Part shown: positions 14,272 to 20,008 of the stretch, in pieces
Numbering within the stretch: the first letter of the stretch is position 1
Layout: each line of letters starts with the position of its first letter
Assembly (NCBI GenBank): GCA_034430515.1
Contig: DAOUEP010000005.1
Span: 1 to 25,988, forward strand
Reading direction: 5' to 3'
From: DAOUEH01 sp034430515
GTDB taxonomy: Bacteria; Chloroflexota; Dehalococcoidia; Dehalococcoidales; RBG-16-60-22
Length of the DNA: 25,988 bases
Notes under the pieces: generated by a model
What the model was told of the DNA's origin: nothing
The model's database searches: none
The model's input: the letters and a program-made list of their open reading frames with translations, nothing else
Program-made: the position numbers and the translations under genes

Positions 14272-15107
14272 GCCGTCTCCGCCAGATACGTCGGCATCCC
14301 CTGGTCGCGGCAGCGGCGGTATAATTCCCCGGCCTCCGATTTATCCTGGAACATGGCGAACAGGGCCGGCCCGGCGCCGGCCAGGTGGACATGGGGCGCC
14401 CCCAGCTTGATTAAGTGCTCGCGATACGCCCGCAGGGCATCGTCCTCAAAGGCGACATTTTCAAAGGTATTGAAGAGCAGCGCCGGACTGAACTCGCCCC
14501 TTTCCCGCAGCGTCTTTACCAGCTTCCCGGTGATACTGCCGTCGGTATAGTGGGCGGATTTCAGGGCGGCGTACATCCGCCCCGTCTTGCCCGACGCGGC
14601 GGGCGTTTCCGGCATCACCAGCACCATCCATATATTTTTCAGGGGCGGCAGGGGCGTGATTATTTCCCCCCGCCCCTCGGCCAGGGCCGTGCCGCCTCGC
14701 AGGAAAAAAGTTACATCCGAGCCGAGCTGTATAGACATCTCCCGGAGCTTTGGTGGAGAAAGCTGCAACCCCCAGAACTCGTTGAGTCCCTTTAGTAATG
14801 CTGCGGCATCTGAACTATCGCCGCCAAGGCCGGCCATTAAAGGAATATGTTTTTCCAGTGTGATTTTTGCTTCCAGCTTAGCGTCCGGAGACAACAGACG
14901 CACAACCCGGCTTAAGAGGCTTTTCTCCGCCTCCCAGCCAGTTATGCTCCCCATAAAGTCAAAACCCTTGCCGGACTCAATATAAAGCGTGTCATGCAGG
15001 CTTATCGTTTGCAGGACACTTCTAATCTCGTGGAAGTTATCGGGGCGCTTGCCCAGCACTTCCAGCGTCAGGTTGAGCTTGGCGGGAGCGTTGATTTCAA
15101 TCGTCAT
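14268..15107 (-). CDS. ispE: 4-diphosphocytidyl-2-C-methyl-D-erythritol kinase
   Basis: IspE phosphorylates CDP-methylerythritol in the fourth step of the MEP pathway to isopentenyl diphosphate. The GHMP-kinase pattern is complete: NAPAKLNLTLEVLGKRPDNFHEI with Lys10, the ATP loop PLMAGLGGDSSDAAALL (89-105), GSDVTFFLRGGTALAEGRGE with the presumed catalytic Asp131, and the C-terminal GAGPALFAMF. Small departures from consensus (DNFHEI for DGYHEL, GAGPAL for GSGPTV) are conservative. The length of 279 residues is normal. It follows rsmA after a gap filled by a palindromic repeat; rsmA and ispE are often neighbours in bacteria. Confidence 0.95.
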   Translation of the reverse strand: MTIEINAPAKLNLTLEVLGKRPDNFHEIRSVLQTISLHDTLYIESGKGFDFMGSITGWEAEKSLLSRVVRLLSPDAKLEAKITLEKHIPLMAGLGGDSSDAAALLKGLNEFWGLQLSPPKLREMSIQLGSDVTFFLRGGTALAEGRGEIITPLPPLKNIWMVLVMPETPAASGKTGRMYAALKSAHYTDGSITGKLVKTLRERGEFSPALLFNTFENVAFEDDALRAYREHLIKLGAPHVHLAGAGPALFAMFQDKSEAGELYRRCRDQGMPTYLAETA

Positions 15108-15125
15108 CTGTTTTCAACTCTGTCT

Positions 15126-15203
15126 CCTCTCCCCGCTGCGGGAGAGGACTAAGGTGAGGGGGCCTCCGTTTCACCCTCACCCGACCCTCTTCCATCAAGG
15201 GAA
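15126..15203 (+). repeat. Palindromic intergenic repeat merged with the rsmA 3' end
   Basis: Three hairpin modules follow each other: CCTCTCCC/GGGAGAGG at 15126-15147, GGTGAGGG/CCCTCACC with arms at 15153-15160 and 15174-15181, and an imperfect CCCTCTTCCATCAAGGGAAAGGG-like module (given here only as pattern; arms near 15185 and 15198). The first lies in the rsmA - ispE gap; the others are inside the last codons of rsmA. Palindromes with such CCCTCACC/CCTCTCCC wording occur between genes in many bacteria. Confidence 0.6.
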
Positions 15204-16057
15204 AGGGAATCCTTATGGATTACCCGCAATAGCCTCGCCCATTCCTCCAGCGTGAAGGTCTCGGCGCGGCGCTTCGGGTCGATGCCCGCCTGCGCCAGCA
15301 GCGCCAGGACGTCTTCTTTAGGCCGCCCCAGCCCCGCCGCCAGCGAGTTGGCCGCCTGCTTGCGAGCGGCGCGGAAACCGGCCCGAACCAGCCGGAAAAA
15401 ACCGGCCACGTCGTCCACGTCAACGGGAGGTTTGTCATAAACGTCGATGCGCACCACCGCCGAGTCCACCTCCGGGGCGGGGTAGAAGGCGGCGGCGGGG
15501 ACTGCCGCCACGATGCGGGGCGAGCCGTAGAACTGCACACTGTTGCTGAGCAAAGTGCGCTGCCCCGGCGCCGCCGTGATGACCTCCGCCACCTCCCGTT
15601 GCACCATGACCACCATCACGCGGGGCTTGAGCGACGCCTCCAGGAAGTGCCGCAAGACCGGGGCGGTGATGTAGTACGGCAGGTTGGCGACGACCTTGTA
15701 GGACTGAAGCTCCGGCGGGACGTGCGGCGGCCGGCCTTTCAGGAGGGCGAGCGGGTCGGTGCCGAGGACGTCCTGGTTGACGATGACGCAGTTTTCGTAA
15801 GGGGCCATGGTCTCCTGCAGGGCGGCGGCCAGCTGGTTATCCAGCTCGATGGCGATGACGGCGCCGGCGCGCGCCGCCAGCTCGCGGGTCATGATGCCCA
15901 GCCCCGGCCCCACCTCGATGACGGTATCCGCCGGGGAGAGGTCGGCGGCGGCCAGGATAGTATCCAGCACGCCAGAATCGGTGAGGAAGTGCTGCCCCAG
16001 ACCTTTACGCGCCCGCAGGCCGTGGCGGCGCATCAGCCGCCGGGTCTCGGCCAGCAT
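15149..16057 (-). CDS. rsmA: 16S rRNA dimethyladenosine transferase (KsgA)
   Basis: RsmA/KsgA dimethylates A1518 and A1519 in helix 45 of 16S rRNA late in 30S assembly. Present are KGLGQHFLTD near residue 18, the SAM-binding VIEVGPGLGIMTREL (about 46-60), the acidic IELDNQLA, the catalytic NLPYYIT (125-131) and the C-terminal VDSAVVRI region. I choose ATG 16057 (302 residues) because it starts ten residues before the usual RKGLGQHFL; ATG 16093 is also possible, and anything longer would overlap the SRP RNA. The last 19 residues (SLSLDGRGSGEGETEAPSP) are encoded by a palindromic repeat and go beyond the usual family end, which falls near RVIHKD. Confidence 0.93.
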   Translation of the reverse strand: MLAETRRLMRRHGLRARKGLGQHFLTDSGVLDTILAAADLSPADTVIEVGPGLGIMTRELAARAGAVIAIELDNQLAAALQETMAPYENCVIVNQDVLGTDPLALLKGRPPHVPPELQSYKVVANLPYYITAPVLRHFLEASLKPRVMVVMVQREVAEVITAAPGQRTLLSNSVQFYGSPRIVAAVPAAAFYPAPEVDSAVVRIDVYDKPPVDVDDVAGFFRLVRAGFRAARKQAANSLAAGLGRPKEDVLALLAQAGIDPKRRAETFTLEEWARLLRVIHKDSLSLDGRGSGEGETEAPSP

Positions 16058-16101
16058 GGCATCGGGGCCGCCGCGCGGCGGGTCTTTCTCCATAATAATG
16101 A

Positions 16102-16372
16102 GAGGCCGTGCACCCGCCCTCGACTCCACCTAACGGCTTGCCCGGACCAGCCAGCTCCAGCCAGGCGAACCTGCGGCACCCAGATAACGCTATTTACCGC
16201 TGCTTCCTTTCGGACCTGACGGGGTTCGTAGCTGTCTGCCGCGCAGGACCCGGCCTTCAACGCCGCTTAGCCAGGGCAGTCCCACCAGATGAGAGCCTCA
16301 AGCCGGAATTCGACCCTGCTATAGCGGATTTCAGGTTCAGGGCACCGCTAGCTCCCCATCTAGCACGGCCTC
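16102..16372 (-). ncRNA. ffs: Signal recognition particle RNA, large bacterial type
   Basis: The minus strand contains GTCAGGTCCGAAAGGAAGCA (16201-16220), the conserved helix-8 segment with a GAAA tetraloop bound by the Ffh M domain, followed by GCGG as in other SRP RNAs. The 5' part carries the Alu-domain wording (GAGGTGCCGTGCT-like start, GGGGAG-TAGCGGTGCCCTG, ATCCGCTATAGCAGGG), as in the Bacillus scRNA. The two ends, GAGGCCGTGC (16363-16372) and GCACGGCCTC (16102-16111), form a perfect 10-bp closing helix and define a length of about 271 bases. GGTCCTGCGC and TGCCGCAGGTTCGCCTGG also match the family order. The RNA is therefore the long form with Alu and S domains. A promoter places its first base at 16372. 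No terminator separates it from rsmA. Confidence 0.93.
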
Positions 16373-16378
16373 AATAAA

Positions 16379-16408
16379 AGCGTAGACGGTGGGGGGGTGT
16401 TTTGTCAA
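16379..16408 (-). promoter_or_regulatory. Promoter of the SRP RNA gene
   Basis: A consensus TTGACA (16403-16408) is separated by 18 bases from TACGCT (16379-16384). Seven bases beyond the -10 box is the G at 16372, which is the first base of the 10-bp closing helix of the RNA. The -10 box is weak but the agreement of spacing and RNA end supports it. Confidence 0.6.
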
Positions 16409-16420
16409 GACGGGGAAATC

Positions 16421-16520
16421 TACGGGCTAAGCCGCCGATGATGCGAGGGCGGCCTGCCCGCCGAAGCCTAGTGCGTAGGCGGGACGGGTGGGAGTAGATT
16501 ATACCGATGGGAGGCGGCGG
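16421..16520 (+). repeat. Dispersed intergenic repeat, copy C (long form)
   Basis: It starts TACGGGCTAAGCCGCCGATG, carries the 27-base insert with CCCGCC (16457-16462) facing GGCGGG (16478-16483), and ends GGGTGGGAGTAGATTATACC plus GGGAGGCGGCGG. It is the closest relative of copy A; at one stem position A has T where C has C, so G-C becomes G-T and pairing is kept. It occupies the gap between the SRP RNA promoter and the phosphoesterase gene. Confidence 0.7.
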
Positions 16521-16554
16521 GTTAGCCCGCCCTCTGGCGATATTCGGCCAAACC

Positions 16555-16563
16555 TGCTATATT
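16555..16563 (+). promoter_or_regulatory. Extended -10 promoter of the phosphoesterase gene
   Basis: TGC-TATATT (16555-16563) has the same extended -10 form as the cca promoter. TGGCGA 17 bases upstream is only a weak -35. The predicted first base, near 16570, is two bases before the ATG at 16572, and no ribosome binding site is present, so the message is probably leaderless. Confidence 0.55.
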
Positions 16564-16571
16564 ATCTTCAA

Positions 16572-17306
16572 ATGCGTTACGCCATACTGGCCGATATTCA
16601 CGGCAACCTGGAGGCCCTCACCGCCGTGCTGGGGGACATCGAGCAGCAGGGCGGCGCCGACGAGCTCTGGTGCCTGGGGGACATCGTCGGCTACGGCCCC
16701 GAGCCCTCGGCCTGCATCGAGATGCTCAAGCACTGCCAGCACGTCGGCGTGGCCGGCAACCACGACCTGGCCGCCATCGGCAAGCTGGACGCGTCCTTCT
16801 TCAACCCCCTGGCCGCCGCGGCCATCGTCTGGACGAAGAAGCAGCTCAGCGCCGCCGACAACCATTATCTGGAGCACCTGCCGCTGACCCTGGAGAAGGG
16901 AGACTTTCTCCTGGTGCACGGCGGCCCCGCCGAGCCGGCCCTGGAATACATCATGTCCACCAGCATCGCCAACCGCAACCTGGCCTTTTTCAGCAACCGC
17001 TACTGCCTGGTGGGGCATACCCACGCCCCGGCCATCTTCAAGGAGGAGGAAGACGGCACCTGCGTCTCGGGGCGCTTTACCCCGGCCGTCGGGCTGGTGC
17101 TGGGACAGAACCGGATGATAATCAATCCGGGAGCGGTGGGCCAGCCGCGCGACGGCGACCCGCGGGCCGCTTACGCCATCTACGATACCGAGGGCCGCAT
17201 CATACGGCAGCACCGCGTGGGCTACAACGTCACCGCCACCCAGCGCAAAATGATGAAGGCGGGCCTACCGGTGGGGCTTAGCTCGCGGCTGGAAAAGGGG
17301 CAGTAA
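16572..17306 (+). CDS. Calcineurin-like metallophosphoesterase (YfcE/MJ0936-like)
   Basis: The 244-residue protein carries the full two-metal phosphoesterase signature. The motifs are DIHGN (8-12), GDIVGYGP (36-43), GNHD (62-65), LVHGGP, and VGHTHAP near the end, followed by INPGAVGQPRDGDPRAAYAIYD. The GDIVGYGPEP and PGAVGQPRD wording places it in the group of single-domain phosphodiesterases related to YfcE and MJ0936; physiological substrates are not known. The ATG at 16572 is chosen because the fold starts at once (MRYAILADIHGN). A longer reading would begin inside repeat copy C and run through the -10 box. Copies of the dispersed repeat lie on both sides of the gene, C in direct and D in inverted orientation. 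Confidence 0.9.
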   Translation: MRYAILADIHGNLEALTAVLGDIEQQGGADELWCLGDIVGYGPEPSACIEMLKHCQHVGVAGNHDLAAIGKLDASFFNPLAAAAIVWTKKQLSAADNHYLEHLPLTLEKGDFLLVHGGPAEPALEYIMSTSIANRNLAFFSNRYCLVGHTHAPAIFKEEEDGTCVSGRFTPAVGLVLGQNRMIINPGAVGQPRDGDPRAAYAIYDTEGRIIRQHRVGYNVTATQRKMMKAGLPVGLSSRLEKGQ

Positions 17307-17315
17307 CAGGATAAT

Positions 17316-17335
17316 ATCCGCCGCTTAGCCCGTAG
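17316..17335 (-). repeat. Dispersed intergenic repeat, half copy D
   Basis: On the minus strand CTACGGGCTAAGCGGCGGAT equals the first 20 bases of copies A and C. The remaining part of the repeat is missing, so this looks like a remnant or a separately used module. It lies ten bases after the stop of the phosphoesterase gene. Confidence 0.55.
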
Positions 17336-17346
17336 TTTAACCGAAC

Positions 17347-17376
17347 TTTTCAAATTCAGTCACACTCTGTTATACT
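17347..17376 (+). promoter_or_regulatory. Probable promoter of the AMP-ligase-like gene
   Basis: TTTTCA (17347-17352) and TATACT (17371-17376) are separated by 18 bases. The leader would be about 65 bases and ends with GGGAGGG in front of the ATG at 17448. Confidence 0.5.
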
Positions 17377-17447
17377 GAATTGTTCCCTTAAAATGGGCCT
17401 GTTTTTACGATAGACGCACGTAATCAACCCTGTTACCGGGAGGGCCG

Positions 17448-18989
17448 ATGAACCTGAAAAACGCCCTGGAGAACGCCGCGGCGCGCTTCCTCGATAAGGA
17501 CGCCCTCCTCATGGGCGACCGCCGCGTGTCCTTCCGCCAGCTGGACGAGGACTCCAACCGCGTCGCCCGCGCCCTGATTAAAATGGGCGTCCGCCGGGGC
17601 GACCGCGTGGCCACGCTCCAGGCGAGCAACCCGGAGTTCGTGGCCGTCTTTTTCGGCATCATCAAGGCCGGGGCCGCCGCCGTCCCGCTGGACTCCCGCT
17701 ACGTCGCCGGCGAGCTGGAGCGCATCTTCGCCGATTGCACCCCCAAAGCGCTGGCGGTGGAAGACCCGCCCCTGGCGGCCCTGGAGCCAGAACTGGCCCG
17801 CTTCAAGTCTATCCAGCATATCATCACCTTTGACGAAGCCCACGCCGGCAAATACGAGGATTATAACCAAATCATCGCCTCAAATCCGGCCGACCCGGTG
17901 GACGTGCCCATCGACCCGGAGGACATCGCCGTCATCTCCTACACCGGCGGGCCCACCCAGCGGCCGCACGGCGTGGCCCTATCCCACCGCGCCATGATTA
18001 CCGAGGCCGCCGACTCGGCCAGGGTCTTTGAGCAGACCGCCGACGACCGCGTCATGCAGTTCGCCCTGCCGATGTACCACCAGTTCGGCCTGACGGCGGT
18101 GCTGGCGGGCTCCATCCTGACCGGAAACACCGTCATCGTGGTGCCGGGGACGGGACGCTCCATCGCTAGCTTCATGGAGACGGTGGAGCGGGAGCGGGGG
18201 ACGGTCTACATGGGCGTCCCCTATATCTACTCGCTGATGATTAACGTCGCCCGGCGCGAGGGCATCAAGCACGACATCGGCTCGCTGCGGCTCTGCGTCA
18301 GCGGCGGCGCCCCCCTGGAGCCGGTCGTCGTCCGGCTCTTCAAGGAGTATTACGGCCTCAACATCACCGACGTCTACGGCCAGACGGAGACGGTCTGCCA
18401 CTGCACCTGCGCCCCCATTGACGGCAGCGGCCCGCCCGGCGCCTCGGGACGGCCCCTGCCCTGCTGGGAGATAAAGATATTCGACGAGGACGACCGCGAC
18501 CTGCCCCCCGGCGCGGAGGGGGAAATCGTGGCGCGCGGGCCGGTGATGAGCGGCTTCTACAACCAGCCGGAGGAAAGCGCCCGCGTCCTGCGCCACGGCT
18601 GGCTGCACACCGGCGACATCGGCTTCCTGGACGAGGACGGCTTTCTCTACATCACGGCGCGGCGGCGGCGCATGCTCATCCTCAAGGGGCAGAACATCTT
18701 TCCCGACGACATCGAGGAAGTCCTGCTGGCCCACCCGCAGATAGCCGACGCCCGCGTCACGGGGGTCATCGACGTCGTCCGCGGCGAGACGGTGCGTGCT
18801 CTGGTCAGGCTCCGGCCAGGGGAAACAGCCACCGAGGCGGAGATACGCCACTACTGTCAGGGGCGCATGGCCGACTACAAGCTGCCGCGGGAGGTGGTCT
18901 TCGTGGAAGTGATGCCGGAGGCCGTGCCGCTCTGGCGGCGCCCGGTGGGGCTGGAGGCCGCCGATATCAGTCTAGAAGGCGGCGCCTAG
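17448..18989 (+). CDS. AMP-forming acyl-CoA synthetase/ligase-like protein, degenerate motifs
   Basis: The 513 residues have the length and fold order of class I adenylate-forming enzymes (fatty acyl-CoA synthetase type). A5 is DVYGQTE (308-314), A7 is HTGD (387-390), and the hinge region ARRRRMLILKGQNIFPDDIEE (404-424, shown as pattern) is recognisable. Two catalytic motifs are altered. The A3 loop, normally YTSGTTGxPKG, reads YTGGPTQRPHG (165-175), and the A10 block reads PEAVPLWRRP (490-499), where the Gly-Lys pair that contacts the acyl-adenylate is Leu-Trp. Adenylation by the standard mechanism is therefore doubtful, although the frame is intact and other parts well kept. GGGAGG precedes the ATG. 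The gene stands alone and converges with the lipid-kinase-like gene, the stops sharing CTAG. Substrate unknown. Confidence 0.85.
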   Translation: MNLKNALENAAARFLDKDALLMGDRRVSFRQLDEDSNRVARALIKMGVRRGDRVATLQASNPEFVAVFFGIIKAGAAAVPLDSRYVAGELERIFADCTPKALAVEDPPLAALEPELARFKSIQHIITFDEAHAGKYEDYNQIIASNPADPVDVPIDPEDIAVISYTGGPTQRPHGVALSHRAMITEAADSARVFEQTADDRVMQFALPMYHQFGLTAVLAGSILTGNTVIVVPGTGRSIASFMETVERERGTVYMGVPYIYSLMINVARREGIKHDIGSLRLCVSGGAPLEPVVVRLFKEYYGLNITDVYGQTETVCHCTCAPIDGSGPPGASGRPLPCWEIKIFDEDDRDLPPGAEGEIVARGPVMSGFYNQPEESARVLRHGWLHTGDIGFLDEDGFLYITARRRRMLILKGQNIFPDDIEEVLLAHPQIADARVTGVIDVVRGETVRALVRLRPGETATEAEIRHYCQGRMADYKLPREVVFVEVMPEAVPLWRRPVGLEAADISLEGGA

Positions 18990-19906
18990 ACGACCACTTT
19001 GAGGGCCGCCGGCAGGATGCGGAAGCGCGCCGGCACGTAGCCCAGCGGCTCGCCGTCGGCCTGGAGCGGTAGCCGCCCGTCCCGGGGCGCTATCTCTATC
19101 TCTTTGGCCCGCTTCATGGTTACTTTAGGGTGGGTGAGGTGCGTCCCCTTGTAGATGCGCGGCAGCGACCGGACCAGGTCGAGCTTGCCGATATCGTCGA
19201 TGATGAGCACGTCGAAGAGGCCGTCGTCCAAAGTGGCGTCGGGCGCGGTGAACATCCCCCCGCCGCCGTACTTGCCGTTGTTGACGATGACGGCGCAGGC
19301 GCGCCGGTCGAGCGTTTCCCCGTCCAGCTTCAGGGAGATATCGCGGTTGCGGTAGGTAATCACGGTGGTCAGCGCCCCCAGCAGATAGGCGGCCAGGCCG
19401 CCCAGGGCCTTGTACTGGCGCTGGTTGGTGCGCCGCACGATTTCGGCGTCGAAGCCGGTGCCGGCGAAGTTGACGAAGAGCCGCTCCACCGGGTGGCCGT
19501 TATGGGCGTACTCCAGCACGCCCAGGTCAACGGTAATCTGGCGTGGCTCAAGGAAGCGCTTACAGGCCTCGTCGTAACGGCGGGGGATGCCCAGGGAGCG
19601 GATGTAGTCGCTGCCGGTGCCGGTGGAGACGATGCCCAGGGCCGTCCCGTTGAGCGAGCCGGAGTCGTAAAAGCCGTTGACGACCTCGTTGATGGTGCCG
19701 TCGCCGCCGACGGAGATGACCAGTTCGTGCCCCCGCGCCACGGCCTCGCGGGCCAGCTCGGTGGCGTGCCCCGGCGCCTCGGTAAGGTCGTGCTCGAAGC
19801 GCAGCCCGTGCCCGCGGAACATCTCGGCGAGGCGCGGCCAGAGGCGGCCGGTCCTACCGGCCCCGGCGGCGGGATTGACGATTACCTTGGCGAAAGGCGA
19901 TTTCAA
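18986..19906 (-). CDS. Diacylglycerol/sphingosine kinase-like lipid kinase
   Basis: The 306-residue protein belongs to the YegS/DgkB/LCB5 family, ATP-dependent kinases of diacylglycerol or related lipids. It shows VIVNPAAGAGRTGRLWP at the start, the nucleotide-binding VGGDGTINEVVNG with GGDGT at 67-71, and GIVSTGTGSDYIRSLGIP. FAGTGFDAEIVRR follows, and the C-terminal beta-sandwich ends with LPLQADGEPLG, the usual near-terminal motif. The start is a TTG at 19906 with only a weak purine stretch before it; no in-frame ATG fits better. A TATGAT about 35 bases upstream (19944-19949) may be its -10 box, with a poor -35. It follows recG after 102 bases and may also be read from recG. A phospholipid-recycling role is likely but the substrate is not shown. 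Confidence 0.9.
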   Translation of the reverse strand: MKSPFAKVIVNPAAGAGRTGRLWPRLAEMFRGHGLRFEHDLTEAPGHATELAREAVARGHELVISVGGDGTINEVVNGFYDSGSLNGTALGIVSTGTGSDYIRSLGIPRRYDEACKRFLEPRQITVDLGVLEYAHNGHPVERLFVNFAGTGFDAEIVRRTNQRQYKALGGLAAYLLGALTTVITYRNRDISLKLDGETLDRRACAVIVNNGKYGGGGMFTAPDATLDDGLFDVLIIDDIGKLDLVRSLPRIYKGTHLTHPKVTMKRAKEIEIAPRDGRLPLQADGEPLGYVPARFRILPAALKVVV

Positions 19907-20008
19907 AATTGCTCTGTTTGTCTTCCGGTACTATATCGGAGGTATCATACAACAAAGGCCAGCCAAAAAGCAACCATGCCTAGCCGGCTGATGTACCGCA
20001 ACTACCCG

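Noticed and set aside
16058..16129. Longer rsmA start at 16129
   Set aside because: It lies inside the SRP RNA (16102-16372); the enzyme family starts close to the KGLGQHFL motif.
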